From Acidobacteriota bacterium (lineage in GTDB: Bacteria; Acidobacteriota; Thermoanaerobaculia; UBA5066; Gp7-AA6): 35,272 nt of DNA. The stretch is from NCBI GenBank assembly GCA_003222385.1, contig QHVV01000007.1, positions 1-35,272 of the forward strand, given 5' to 3'. The notes under the pieces were generated by a model that saw only the letters and a program-made list of their open reading frames with translations, did no database searches and was not told the origin of the DNA. How positions within the stretch are numbered: the stretch's first letter is position 1; every line of letters starts with the position of its first letter. Below, piece by piece: positions 9,103 to 18,144 of this stretch. A program made the position numbers and the translations under genes.

Positions 9103-11115
9103 ATGGCGTCGCGGCGAGCCGTGTTCCTCCTCGGCCTCGCCGCGGCCGTCCTCGTCGGAACGGTCCTCCGGCTGTCGACGTATCGGCAACTCCGCGCGGG
9201 ACCGCGGACGCGCGCCGTGTCGGCGGACGACTACTACCATCTGCGCCGGGCGCGCTTCTCGGTGACGCATTTTCCGCGCACGATCTTCTTCGATCCGCTG
9301 ATGAACTTTCCGGCGGGCGGCGTCTCGATCTGGCCGCCGCTCTTCGATCTGGCGCTCGCGGCGCCGTCGCGGATCCTGCACGGGCCGTACGCGTCGCGGG
9401 AGGCAATCGAGAGGGAAGCCGCCTGGGTGCCGCTCGTCCTGGGCCTGGCCACAGTCGTGGTCGCCGGCCTGCTCGCCGCACGGCTCTACGGCGCGCTCGC
9501 CGGCGCCCTCGTCGCGCTCTTCGTGGCGATTGCTCCGGGACATCTTCTCTGGTCCCAGTACGGACACGTGGACCAGAACGTCGCCGAGTCGTTCGTGGGC
9601 GTCGCCGCGCTCCTTGCGTTCGTCGCGAGCCGCGAGAAGCCCGATTCGGGGGGTAACGTCCGCCGCGAGGTCGTCGCCGGAATCGTCCTGACTCTCGCCG
9701 TGCTCACCTGGCAGGGAGCGATCTACTGGGGCGCGATCTTCGCGCTCGCGCTTTTCATCGAGTCGCTCCGGACCGGGCGCTCCGTGTTTCGCCCGGCGGT
9801 CGCGACGCTCGCTCTGCCCGCAGCGCTCGCGGCCGGCGCGACGCTCGCCTGGACGCGCGGTCTGCCGGCGCCGTTCACCTACGTCTCCTTCGGCCTCTTC
9901 CAACCGGTGTTTCTCGCCGGGCTCGCCGCCGGACTCGGCCTCCTCGACACCGCCGTCGCCCGGGCGCGCGGGTCCATTCCCGGAAGAGAGTTTCTCCTCC
10001 GCGCGGCCGTCCTCGCGGTCCTCCTCGCCGCCGTCGTCCCGTTCGGCGCAGACCTGGTGAAGAGTTTCGCGGGGGGCGTCGGATACGTCGCGGGCCGGAC
10101 GGTCGAAGCCTCCGGCCGCGGCGGTTACGTCTCCTATCCGAGCGGATGGCTGAAGGGAATCTTCGAGACCCGGCCGCTCTTCGCGGACGGGATCGGGCTC
10201 CCCCTGCGCCAGCTCTCCCTCGCGCTCTTCGTCACCCCGGTGGCGATCGTCCTCTGGACGCTGCGCGTGGTCGCGCGCCGCCGGCCCGGGGTCCACGCGG
10301 CGCTCGCGGTCTGGGGCTGCGTGACCCTGTTTCTCGCCGTTTCACAGCGGCTGAACGTGTACTACGCCGTGCCGCTCTGCGCGATCGCCTCGATCGAGGC
10401 GGCGCGGCTCGCGTCGGCGTACATCCGCCGGCGGGCGAGGCCGCCCGCCCGCCCGCCCCGCCGTCGGGTCGCCGTTCTCGTGGTGGTCGCCCTGGCGGTC
10501 CCGATGGCGGCGGGCATCGTCGAGCAGCTCCGGGCCGAGCAGGTCCCGGGCTCCGACCTCTTCGCGACCCTCGACTGGATGCACCGGACGCTTCCCCGCC
10601 CCGTCGACCCGTACGACGCGCGGCTGTTCGGCCCGCCTCCTCATCCGCCCGAGCTCGCGCGAGCCACCGCGGTCCTCGCTCCGTGGTCGCTCGGACACCT
10701 CGTGCTGTACGAATCGGAGGTCCCGGTGGTCGCCAACAATTTCGGGTACGGCTTCCTCGACTCGATCCGGTTCTTCCTCGCGTCGTCGGAAGCCGAGGCC
10801 CTCGCGATCGCGCGGAGCCGGCGCGCCCGGTGGGTCCTCGCGGCGGACCTGGTGCCGCGCCTGAACGATTACGCGGGGTACCTGGGCCGCCCGCCGCTCC
10901 TCGATCGGACCGGCAGCGGGCTCGTCCCTCGCCCCGCCTATTTCGAGACGATGCAGGCCCGGCTGTACGACTTCGACGGAAAGGGCGCCGATCTCGCGGG
11001 ACTCGCGGTCCAGCCGCTCACGGCGTTCCGCCTCGCTTTCGCCTCGAGGACCGGAACGATCCGGGGCGGCCGCTTCGTGGCCCGGTGGAAGGTCTTCGAG
11101 ATCACCGAACCCTGA
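9103..11115 (+). CDS. STT3-like oligosaccharyltransferase-family membrane protein
   Basis: A 670-residue GT-C protein resembling STT3/PglB/AglB oligosaccharyltransferases, which move a glycan from a lipid diphosphate carrier to protein outside the cytoplasmic membrane. After the first helix comes SADDYYHLRRA with Asp42-Asp43, then DPLMNFPAGG, then WPPLFDL. The second acidic motif is SQYGHVDQNVAESF with Asp157 and Glu162, where STT3 proteins have metal and catalytic acids. About a dozen hydrophobic segments precede a soluble C-terminal domain beginning near residue 500. That domain contains APWSLGHLVLYESEVPVV (Trp528) followed by ANNFG, which I take as the equivalent of the WWDYG region; the classical WWDYG sequence is absent. 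Start ATG 9103 gives MASRRAVFLL and no better option exists. Protein N-glycosylation is inferred; transfer to another acceptor is possible. Confidence 0.78.
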   Translation: MASRRAVFLLGLAAAVLVGTVLRLSTYRQLRAGPRTRAVSADDYYHLRRARFSVTHFPRTIFFDPLMNFPAGGVSIWPPLFDLALAAPSRILHGPYASREAIEREAAWVPLVLGLATVVVAGLLAARLYGALAGALVALFVAIAPGHLLWSQYGHVDQNVAESFVGVAALLAFVASREKPDSGGNVRREVVAGIVLTLAVLTWQGAIYWGAIFALALFIESLRTGRSVFRPAVATLALPAALAAGATLAWTRGLPAPFTYVSFGLFQPVFLAGLAAGLGLLDTAVARARGSIPGREFLLRAAVLAVLLAAVVPFGADLVKSFAGGVGYVAGRTVEASGRGGYVSYPSGWLKGIFETRPLFADGIGLPLRQLSLALFVTPVAIVLWTLRVVARRRPGVHAALAVWGCVTLFLAVSQRLNVYYAVPLCAIASIEAARLASAYIRRRARPPARPPRRRVAVLVVVALAVPMAAGIVEQLRAEQVPGSDLFATLDWMHRTLPRPVDPYDARLFGPPPHPPELARATAVLAPWSLGHLVLYESEVPVVANNFGYGFLDSIRFFLASSEAEALAIARSRRARWVLAADLVPRLNDYAGYLGRPPLLDRTGSGLVPRPAYFETMQARLYDFDGKGADLAGLAVQPLTAFRLAFASRTGTIRGGRFVARWKVFEITEP

Positions 11116-12730
11116 GCCGCTGACGGATCACCGTCTCCAGCGCGCGCTCGCCCTGCCTGTGCTCCGCCGGAGTCGAGGCGCGCTCGGCGACGCGGCGCAA
11201 TTCGTCGTGGTTCGGATCCCGGCCCGAGTAGTCGCCGTAGATCGCGGCGCGCAGGAGACGCGCCGGGTACGAAAGAGCGGGAGGCCGCAGGAGCAGCACG
11301 CCGAGCGGGACGAGGCCGATGAGAATCGCCGCCGGCGCGCCCGGCGCGAGCGGCCGGGCTGCGGAAACCGCGGCGAAGAGGGCGAGGGCGGCGGCGACGG
11401 CGCCGACGGCGATCGAAAACGCGGGCGCCAGGCCGAGAGAGCCGCCGGCGCTCGGCGCTACCCACCCGTGCGCGAGGAACCACACCGAGCCGTTTGCCGC
11501 CGGAAACGACAGGTCGAGGGGAAAGTTCGGCCACGACAGCGCGGCGAGAGCGTGCCAGCCGGCCGCGAAGGCGACCGCTCCCGCGAACAGCCCCCGGGAG
11601 AGCGGGCTGCTGAGCGCGAACGGGAGCGCCGCCGCCACCAGGAAGACGAGCGGAAGGAGATACCGGCTCCCGAGCGACCATCCGCCGTGCCAGTTCGGAT
11701 AGCCGGTCAGGAGGAGAAAGGAAACGGCCGCCGTCCCCAACACGAAGACGCCGTCGATCCGATCCCGCTTCGAGCGCAGCCATCGGGCGAAGCCGGGCCC
11801 CGCCCACAGGAAGAACGGCGAGAAGAGGAGAATGCCGCGCGCCGGGTGGAACAGGTAGTCGAGGGCCACGCGGGCGCTCGGCGGGCCGAAGCCCAGGAAG
11901 CGCCGGTGCGCGAGCTCTGCGTAGGCGGGATACGCCTCGCGCGCGTACGACGGCACGAACGGCGATCCGAAGCAGACCGCCTGGTACGCGAGCAGCAGTC
12001 CCAGCGGGATCGCGGCGCCCGCGACGAACGCGAGAAGCCGTCCCGCCCGGCTGCCTCCCGGTGACCGCGCGGCCGCTCGCGCCGCGAGCGCCAGCGCCGC
12101 CGGCGCGACCGTGTACTCCGAGATCGCCGCCCAGCCCGCCAGGATCCCGGCGAGGCCGGCGGCGAGGACGGATCGGCGTGCCGCCGCGGTCGCGCCGTCA
12201 CCCGAAAGAGCGTCCCACGCGAGGAAGAGGAGCGACGCCGCCCAGGCGTGCCCGAAAAAAGAGCGCGCGTAGTAGAGGAACGGGGTTCCGAAGCCCACGG
12301 CGAACGTGACGAGGGGAGCCACGGAGACCCACTCGGGCCGGAGCGCCAGGCGTCTCCCGAACCGCGCGAGCGCGACGACGCAGATGAGCGACACTGTCAG
12401 GAGACGCAGCAGAACGAAGATCGGCGCCGTCGGCGAATCCGGACGCGGCAGAAAGAAACGCAGCAGCCGGTAGACGGGAATCGCGGCGAACGCGAGCCCG
12501 GGCGCCTTGTTCGAGTAGAAGTGCCCCCCCGAGGACGCCTTGTCTTCGTGGTCGCCGAGCGCCGCGAGCTCTCCGTCGATCGCGAACGTGCCGCTCTCGA
12601 CGAACGCGACGACCGTCTGGAGGCGCGACAGCTCGTTCGGGTTGGAGAACGGGGGAAAGAAGCCGGTGAAGTACGCGCACAGGACGGCGAAGGCTCCGAC
12701 GACCGAGGCCCGCGCGCGCGACGGATTCAA
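11102..12730 (-). CDS. Polytopic membrane protein, putative GT-C glycosyltransferase
   Basis: A 542-residue integral membrane protein with around ten hydrophobic segments. I do not recognise a characterised family. The long first loop has a striking conserved-looking stretch: FSNPNELSRLQTVVAF at about 27-42, then ALGDHEDKASSGGHFYSNK and APGLAF. Acidic residues in that loop (Glu33, and the Asp/Glu pair of GDHED) would suit a GT-C active site, so a glycosyltransferase role fits the neighbours but is inferred. The start is TTG 12730, 35 bases from the divergent YfhO-like gene; no ATG or GTG lies close downstream. The 3' end overlaps the end of the convergent STT3-like gene by 14 bases. Confidence 0.7.
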   Translation of the reverse strand: MNPSRARASVVGAFAVLCAYFTGFFPPFSNPNELSRLQTVVAFVESGTFAIDGELAALGDHEDKASSGGHFYSNKAPGLAFAAIPVYRLLRFFLPRPDSPTAPIFVLLRLLTVSLICVVALARFGRRLALRPEWVSVAPLVTFAVGFGTPFLYYARSFFGHAWAASLLFLAWDALSGDGATAAARRSVLAAGLAGILAGWAAISEYTVAPAALALAARAAARSPGGSRAGRLLAFVAGAAIPLGLLLAYQAVCFGSPFVPSYAREAYPAYAELAHRRFLGFGPPSARVALDYLFHPARGILLFSPFFLWAGPGFARWLRSKRDRIDGVFVLGTAAVSFLLLTGYPNWHGGWSLGSRYLLPLVFLVAAALPFALSSPLSRGLFAGAVAFAAGWHALAALSWPNFPLDLSFPAANGSVWFLAHGWVAPSAGGSLGLAPAFSIAVGAVAAALALFAAVSAARPLAPGAPAAILIGLVPLGVLLLRPPALSYPARLLRAAIYGDYSGRDPNHDELRRVAERASTPAEHRQGERALETVIRQRLRVR

Positions 12731-12739
12731 GGTGTCCAG

Positions 12740-12757
12740 TGTAAGGTTGAACTTACA
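12740..12757. promoter_or_regulatory. Inverted repeat in a 35-base divergent gap
   Basis: TGTAAG at 12740-12745 and CTTACA at 12752-12757 are perfect six-base arms around GTTGAA. It is the only A/T-rich stretch between two divergent membrane-protein genes and could be an operator or part of overlapping promoters. No known regulator is matched. Confidence 0.35.
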
Positions 12758-12765
12758 ATCGTTTC

Positions 12766-15192
12766 ATGTCGCGTCGAGGCCGCGCCTTTCTGTCCGGCCT
12801 CGGCGTCGCTCTCCTCTTCGCTCTCCCGCTCCTGCCCGAAATCGTGGGCGCGCGCCGCCTCGTCTTCCGCGACGCCCACATCACCCACTGGCCCTGGCGA
12901 CGCGTCGCGATGACGATGCTGTCCTCGGGACAAGCGCCGTTCGTGAACGACACGGCGTCGGGAGGGCAGCCGTTTCTCGCGAACCCGAACGCCGGGCTCC
13001 TCTATCCGACCGTCCTTTTCGAGAAGGTCTTCTCCCCCGCGGCCGCCTTCAACCTCCACTACCTGCTGCACGTGCTCTGGGCGTTCTTCGGCGCGCGCGC
13101 TCTGGCGACACGGCTCGGCCTGTCGGAAGGCGGAGCGTTCTTCAGCGGGGTCGCGTTCGCTTTCTCCGGGATGATGCTCTCGTACGGCTCCGCCTTCGCG
13201 AACGCCGGGCCCGCCGCCGCCTGGCTGCCCTGGTGCGTCGCCGCGGCGCTCGACACCGCGCGCGCCGAAACGCTCGAGCGCCGGCTCGGCGCGGCGATCG
13301 CGGCCGGGCTCGCTTTCGGTCTCCAGATCCTGGCGGGAGAGCCGGCGATCACGCTCTTGACGGTCCTCTTCGCCGCGCCGACCGCAGTCGCCGCGTCGGC
13401 CGCGGAGCCCGGCCGGCGGCTCTTCCGGATCGGACGGACCGCGGCGGCGGGACTGCTCGCCGGCCTCATCGCGGCGGCGCTCGCGGCGCCTCTCCTCCTG
13501 CCGCTCTCGCAGGTCTTCCGACTGACCTATCGGGGACAGCATCTCTATTCGGCGCGCGCGTTCGGGGCCTCCCCGTTCGCGGCGTGGAGGATCGTCGAGT
13601 GGCTCTTCCCCCGCTTCGACGGCGATCCCGGCGCGCTCGGACCGGGGGCCCACTGGCAGTATCGCCTCCACTCCGGCGACCTCGTCTACATCTGGTCGGT
13701 GACGTTCGGGGTCCTGCCCCTCCTCGCGCTCGCGCTCGCCGCCGCACGCCGTCGCTTCTGGTCGCGCACCCCGCTTCTCCTCGCGGCGGCCGCGCTCGGA
13801 ACGCTCCTCCTCTCGTTCGGATTCTCGCTGCCGCTCTACCGCCTCCTTTACTCCACGGACTTCTTCCGCCGCCTGCGCTACCCGATCAAGTTCTACCTGC
13901 TGACGACTCTCTGCGTGGCGCTCCTTTCGGGCTTCGCGATCGACGCCGTGCGGCGTCATCGCGGCGGCCGGCTGGAAGCGCTGCTGCTCGCGGGGTTCGT
14001 CGCGCTGTACGCCGCCGGCTTTCTCGCCGCCGCCGAGAACGGGCCTCTCGACCGGATCGTTCGTCCGTACTTGGAAGGTCTCGCGGCATCTCCCGGGTCG
14101 CTCCTCCCCGCGATCCGGGGGGTCTTTCGGGGAGACGCCGCCTTCGGAGTCACGGCCGCGGCGCTCCTCGGCGCCGTCTCGTTCTCCCGCCGTCCCGCGC
14201 GCGGAGGCGGCCACGCGCTCGGGTTCGCCACGCTCCTCCTCGCGCTTCCGTGGGGTCTTCCGCTCTTCGTCTCCGCCGACCAGAAAGACCTGACCCGCCC
14301 TCCCGCTCTCCTGCCGGCGGTTCGGGGCGAGGGGCGCCTGTACGTTTCGCCCCGGCTGCCCGAGCTCGCCGTGCTCCAGAGCGGCACCTCGCACCCGGAG
14401 CTTCCGCCGACGGTCGCAAGGCTCTCGCGCGTCCAGGTCGAGGAGATGATCCCCGCGACCGGCGCGCCGTTCGCGGTGCGCTATCTCTTCGAAGAGGACC
14501 CGGACGGTTCATATGGCTACGTCAACCGGATCGCGGGCGAAGTCCTGACGGCGTCGAAGCCGGAGGAGCGCGCGCGGCTTCTGCGGCTCTTCGGGGCGCG
14601 GTGGGTGCTGGGGGAGGCTGGCTCAGACCTCGCCGGTTTTCATCCCGTCACCGGATTTTCGGTTGCCGGAAGGCGGCTCGTGCTCCTGGAGACGAACGGC
14701 GCGGCGCCCGAGCTGCGGTGGGCGAGCCGGCTGCACCTCCGGGCGTCGCTGTCGGGAGCGCTCGAGCTCGCCCGGTCTGACCTCTTTCGTTCAGCGACCG
14801 ACGTGGTGCTGCCGGGAGATCGCGAAAGGAACGGCGGCCTGCCGGGGCCTCCCGGCACGGTCGCGGTGCGCGCGCTCCAGGCCGATCGCGCCTCCGTGGA
14901 CGTCGAAGCGCGCGCGGCCGGGCACCTCGTGTTCTCCAGAACGTTCTTCCCCGGCTGGAAGGCGGTCCTGGACGGTTCGCCGGCGCGGGTCGTCCTCGCC
15001 AACGGCCGGGACCTCGCGGTCGCCGTGCCGGCCGGGCGCCACCATGTGGAGATGTTCTGGAACCCCGCGCCCTTCCGGTTCGGGGTGGCTTTGCAGGGGC
15101 TGGCGCTCTTTCTCGCGGTGGCAGCCGGCGTGCTGACCATTCCGCGAAGCGTCCGCGTCTATAGCCCGACTTCCGGCAGCAGACCGAGGTGA
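12766..15192 (+). CDS. YfhO-like polytopic membrane protein (paralogue 2)
   Basis: An 808-residue YfhO-family membrane protein, paralogous to the one at 1220-3571. It has an N-terminal helix, then FRDAHITHWPW and GGQPFLANPNAGLLYP at about 66-81, then about twelve hydrophobic segments up to around residue 500. A soluble C-terminal region follows and ends with FFPGWKAVLDGSPARVV, VAVPAGRHHVEMFW and a last membrane helix, the usual YfhO ending. ATG 12766 gives MSRRGRAFLSGLG with positive charges before the first helix. YfhO proteins are thought to add sugars to lipid-anchored polymers outside the membrane; the substrate here is unknown. The gene end overlaps the convergent PIG-V-like gene by 34 bases. 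Two divergent YfhO copies in one locus suggest two separate transfer steps. Confidence 0.82.
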   Translation: MSRRGRAFLSGLGVALLFALPLLPEIVGARRLVFRDAHITHWPWRRVAMTMLSSGQAPFVNDTASGGQPFLANPNAGLLYPTVLFEKVFSPAAAFNLHYLLHVLWAFFGARALATRLGLSEGGAFFSGVAFAFSGMMLSYGSAFANAGPAAAWLPWCVAAALDTARAETLERRLGAAIAAGLAFGLQILAGEPAITLLTVLFAAPTAVAASAAEPGRRLFRIGRTAAAGLLAGLIAAALAAPLLLPLSQVFRLTYRGQHLYSARAFGASPFAAWRIVEWLFPRFDGDPGALGPGAHWQYRLHSGDLVYIWSVTFGVLPLLALALAAARRRFWSRTPLLLAAAALGTLLLSFGFSLPLYRLLYSTDFFRRLRYPIKFYLLTTLCVALLSGFAIDAVRRHRGGRLEALLLAGFVALYAAGFLAAAENGPLDRIVRPYLEGLAASPGSLLPAIRGVFRGDAAFGVTAAALLGAVSFSRRPARGGGHALGFATLLLALPWGLPLFVSADQKDLTRPPALLPAVRGEGRLYVSPRLPELAVLQSGTSHPELPPTVARLSRVQVEEMIPATGAPFAVRYLFEEDPDGSYGYVNRIAGEVLTASKPEERARLLRLFGARWVLGEAGSDLAGFHPVTGFSVAGRRLVLLETNGAAPELRWASRLHLRASLSGALELARSDLFRSATDVVLPGDRERNGGLPGPPGTVAVRALQADRASVDVEARAAGHLVFSRTFFPGWKAVLDGSPARVVLANGRDLAVAVPAGRHHVEMFWNPAPFRFGVALQGLALFLAVAAGVLTIPRSVRVYSPTSGSRPR

Positions 15193-16301
15193 GCCAGGAG
15201 GCGCAAATAGATGTCGGGACGGCAGCCGTTGACCGGAATGACGCCCCAGGCATAGACCAGCGCGAGGGCGACGTATGGCGCGAAGATCCAGCGGAACGCG
15301 CGCGTGTCGATCACTTCCCGGAACCCGACCACGAGCGCGAACGGCGCCATCGCGAGGAAATACCGGCTCCAGTCCTCCGTCGAGATGAAGAGATGGAGGC
15401 CGAGCTCGAACGCGCAGTACCAGAAAATCACGGGAAACGGCCGCAGCCGCGAGGTCCCGACCGCGTACACGAGAGCGAGCAGGATATGGAACTCCGCCTG
15501 GTGGTACAGACCCTTGCGGAAGAGCTCGGGCAGGAAGCCGAACGGCAGGAAAGCCGACATCTTGTCGCCGTGCTGCGAGAAGAACTCCAGAAAGTTCCCG
15601 GTCTTCGACGCGCAGAAGAAGAAGTAGCCTGCCAGGGCCGCGGGAATGAGCGCAAGCCAGAGGACGTCGCGAAGCCGGCGGCGGAGCGCGAGCACGACGG
15701 CGAACGCGGGAGCGATCATGAGCCCCGAGATCCGCGTCAAGGCCGCGAGCGCTCCGGCAACCGAGGCTCCCGCGACTCGGGATCTCTCCAGCAGCAGGAT
15801 GGCCGTCAGCGTGAACGCGATGTAGACGGCCTCGGTCGAACCGGTCGATCGGTAGAGCAGCCAGCGCGGCGGAAGATAGAGGAAGACGAGCGTGAGAAAC
15901 CCGGGCGACGACAGCTTCCAGACGTCGCGGCAGAGCCGGTAGAAGAGGAGAGTCGCCGCGCAGGTCGCCAGAATCGAGACGAGGAGCAGCGCCCGCTGGT
16001 ACCCGAAGAACGAGAAGCCGCGGACGAGCAGCGGGTAGACCGGGAAGTGCCGCAGAAAATACGTCGGCGTCCGCACGTAGGCGAGGAGCGGATTGTCGGG
16101 CCGGACGTCGTACAGCGTCCGCGCCACCGTCAGGTAGTTCGGAGCGTCCCAGAATCGGTAGACGTCCGTCATCCGGCCGAGGAACGGCGCGTAAACGAGC
16201 GCCGATCCCGCGACCGCCGCCGCGAGAAGGAGGGCTTCCGGACGGACCCGGGGCTTCGCGGGGCCCGGCGAGGGCGCCGGACCCGTGGCTCGCCGGCTCA
16301 C
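15159..16301 (-). CDS. PIG-V-like GT-C mannosyltransferase-family protein
   Basis: A 380-residue polytopic protein from GTG 16301. The pattern matches PIG-V-like (GPI mannosyltransferase 2-type) GT-C proteins: YRFWDAPNYLTVARTLY at 48-64 with Asp52 in the first loop, FLRHFPVYPLLVRGFS, RSTGSTEAVYIAF, and AALTRISGLMIAP. These proteins usually take a sugar from a polyprenyl-phosphate donor. The frame stays open to 16640, but that segment is Arg/Ser-rich and overlaps the upstream gene. GTG 16301 overlaps the upstream TGA as GTGA, the same arrangement as its neighbours, so I prefer it. It is the last gene of a minus-strand run starting at 20185. The sugar and acceptor are unknown. Confidence 0.75.
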   Translation of the reverse strand: MSRRATGPAPSPGPAKPRVRPEALLLAAAVAGSALVYAPFLGRMTDVYRFWDAPNYLTVARTLYDVRPDNPLLAYVRTPTYFLRHFPVYPLLVRGFSFFGYQRALLLVSILATCAATLLFYRLCRDVWKLSSPGFLTLVFLYLPPRWLLYRSTGSTEAVYIAFTLTAILLLERSRVAGASVAGALAALTRISGLMIAPAFAVVLALRRRLRDVLWLALIPAALAGYFFFCASKTGNFLEFFSQHGDKMSAFLPFGFLPELFRKGLYHQAEFHILLALVYAVGTSRLRPFPVIFWYCAFELGLHLFISTEDWSRYFLAMAPFALVVGFREVIDTRAFRWIFAPYVALALVYAWGVIPVNGCRPDIYLRLLAHLGLLPEVGL

Positions 16302-17368
16302 GCGGCTCTCTCTTTGGACAGACGCCGCAGCTCCCACGCCAGCCAGAACACGATGCTCCACCAGATTCCGTGCCAACCGGGCAGGTGTCCGATCGGAAGG
16401 CCGAGCGCATCCGGAGATCCGAGGAAGAAGGCCGAAACGACGAGAGTGTAGACGGCATACCCCGCCCCGCCGAAGAGCGATCCGAGCGCGATGGGCCAGA
16501 CGAAGTAGTACTCCACGACACCTGGCAGAAAAATGAGAATGACCAGAGAGAGCAGGAGACAGGCGCGACCGATTTCGATCCGCCGAAATGCGATCACTCC
16601 TCCGAGGGCCGCAGCTCCGAAAACCGCAGTTGGCGCCCACCCCGGGATTCCCGGAAGCTTCCGCAGCATCGCGCCACCGTAGTCTTCCGCGAGACTTCGA
16701 TAACGGAAAACTCCCTGGAAAACGGCTTCACGCGCGCCCCAATAGAAAAGAAAAGACGCGAAGAAGACTGCATAGGGCAGCAGAAACGCGAGCGACCGTC
16801 TTCTCTCTCCGGTCCGGCGGACGAAAAAAAGGAGCGGATGAAAGAACGTCACGTGCTTGACGAGCAGCGAAACGGTCAGGGCGGCTGCGGACCAGACCGG
16901 CTCCCGCTTCCGCCCCGCAAGCCACACCGCAGCGACCAGGAAGAGGATCGCCAGGTTGTCCCACTGAACGTGGAACCCCGTCACGAAGATCGAAACCGGG
17001 TTCGAAAAGAAGAGAAGCGCGGCGCCCGCCGCGCTTTCCGGCGGCCGGCCGAGATCATCGCGCGCGATGCGAAAGAGGAGAAGCGCCGTCGCAGCGTCCC
17101 CCAGGAGGAGCAGCGTGCACACCGCTTTCTCGAATGGAATGCCGAGGGCCAGGACGACCCGGGAGAGGCCGAGGAGGAAGAAGGCCCAGAGCGGTGAATA
17201 GTGATACGGCGCGTCACGATAGAGGACTCCGCCGCGGGGCGCGGACTCGACGAACTGCCGGTAGGTCCCCATGTCCCAGTTGTCCCGGAAAGCCGAGAGC
17301 CACGCGAGACGGATCGCCGCGGCGAGCAGAAAGCCCGCGGCGACCAGCAGCCCTCGGCGCCCGCTCAC
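16298..17368 (-). CDS. GT-C family membrane glycosyltransferase (GT87/ALG-like)
   Basis: A 356-residue polytopic membrane protein. The first loop reads AFRDNWDMGTYRQF with Asp32, followed by YRDAPYHYSPLWAFF. A later loop has GFHVQWDNLAILFL and then SLLVKHVTFFHPLLFF, resembling GT-C transferases that use polyprenyl-phosphate hexoses. Assignment to GT87 or to an ALG6-like group is uncertain. The start is GTG 17368, which overlaps the TGA of the PAP2 gene (GTGA). The frame upstream to 18370 is antisense-like sequence within the PAP2 and Wzt genes. Its own stop overlaps the next start as GTGA. It is therefore probably co-translated with a lipid phosphatase and a second GT-C enzyme. Confidence 0.75.
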   Translation of the reverse strand: MSGRRGLLVAAGFLLAAAIRLAWLSAFRDNWDMGTYRQFVESAPRGGVLYRDAPYHYSPLWAFFLLGLSRVVLALGIPFEKAVCTLLLLGDAATALLLFRIARDDLGRPPESAAGAALLFFSNPVSIFVTGFHVQWDNLAILFLVAAVWLAGRKREPVWSAAALTVSLLVKHVTFFHPLLFFVRRTGERRRSLAFLLPYAVFFASFLFYWGAREAVFQGVFRYRSLAEDYGGAMLRKLPGIPGWAPTAVFGAAALGGVIAFRRIEIGRACLLLSLVILIFLPGVVEYYFVWPIALGSLFGGAGYAVYTLVVSAFFLGSPDALGLPIGHLPGWHGIWWSIVFWLAWELRRLSKERAA

Positions 17369-18144
17369 CGACTCGGCTGTCGGGAAGGGTTCGCGCCGGA
17401 CCGCGGCCTCCGGACCGGCCGCGCCCGGGGCACGCGACGGAACACGATCTCCGTGACGACGGCGGAAACGACGACCCAGAAGAGCCCGACGAGAAAACCC
17501 GCGGTCACGTCGGTCATCCAGTGGGCACCCAGGAACACACGAGACCAGACGATCAGGGAGATCGCCAGAAGAGCGAACGCGATCGCTCCGAGTCTCGGCG
17601 CGGGCCGATCGGTCAGGTGGAACACGACAGCGACGAGCCCTCCGTAGAAGACGGTCGACATCGCGGCGTGTCCGCTCGGAAAGCTGAAGGTGTGCTCGGT
17701 GACGAGCGCGGGCCAGAGATCGGGCCGCGCCCGGTGAAAGGTGATCTTGAGCACCGCGTTCAGGACGAAGCCGCCGCCGACGGACCCGAGGAAGAGGAGC
17801 GCCGAAACCGGGTGCTTCTTCCAGCGCAGGATTACCGCCACGAGGATCGTCGCCGGAAGGATGAAGAGGTGACTCCCGAAAAAGGTCACGAAGATCGCAA
17901 AGTGGTCGCGGCCCGCTGTCTGCAGCCCGCGGACGAAGAGCGTGGCCTCCCGGTCGAGCGGCCCGGCGCGCGCCGTCAGGAAGACGTCCCGGGCGACCAC
18001 GCCGAAGAGACCGACCAGAACGGCACAGACGAAGAACCCGGCGAGGAGGGAGAGCCCGATCGCCTGGAGGCGGTTGACCACGAGGTCGAAGAACTTCGGC
18101 TGGGGCTTCGGGCGGTCGGTGATCTTGTCGCTTACGTCTTCCAT
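17365..18144 (-). CDS. PAP2 family membrane phosphatase (undecaprenyl-diphosphatase-like)
   Basis: A 259-residue membrane phosphatase with the complete PAP2 catalytic set: KITFHRARP (Lys133 to Pro141), PSGH at 156-159, and SRVFLGAHWMTD (Arg202, His208, Asp212). About six hydrophobic helices surround these motifs, placing the active site on the outer face. The N-terminus is short and charged; the C-terminus is a basic Arg/Pro-rich tail. PAP2 enzymes of this kind remove a phosphate from undecaprenyl diphosphate or phosphatidylglycerol phosphate. Beside an STT3-like protein and Wzm/Wzt, recycling of the carrier diphosphate is the likely job, though this is inference. The gene overlaps the 3' end of the Wzt-like gene by 13 bases and the next start by four. 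Confidence 0.9.
   Translation of the reverse strand: MEDVSDKITDRPKPQPKFFDLVVNRLQAIGLSLLAGFFVCAVLVGLFGVVARDVFLTARAGPLDREATLFVRGLQTAGRDHFAIFVTFFGSHLFILPATILVAVILRWKKHPVSALLFLGSVGGGFVLNAVLKITFHRARPDLWPALVTEHTFSFPSGHAAMSTVFYGGLVAVVFHLTDRPAPRLGAIAFALLAISLIVWSRVFLGAHWMTDVTAGFLVGLFWVVVSAVVTEIVFRRVPRARPVRRPRSGANPSRQPSR

Noticed and set aside
12540-14780. 746-codon plus-strand open frame overlapping the second YfhO gene
   Set aside because: Same-strand frame-shifted shadow of the YfhO gene, Arg/Pro-rich, with no membrane helices.
15189-16451. 420-codon plus-strand open frame opposite the PIG-V-like gene
   Set aside because: Charged antisense shadow; the minus strand carries the membrane protein motifs.
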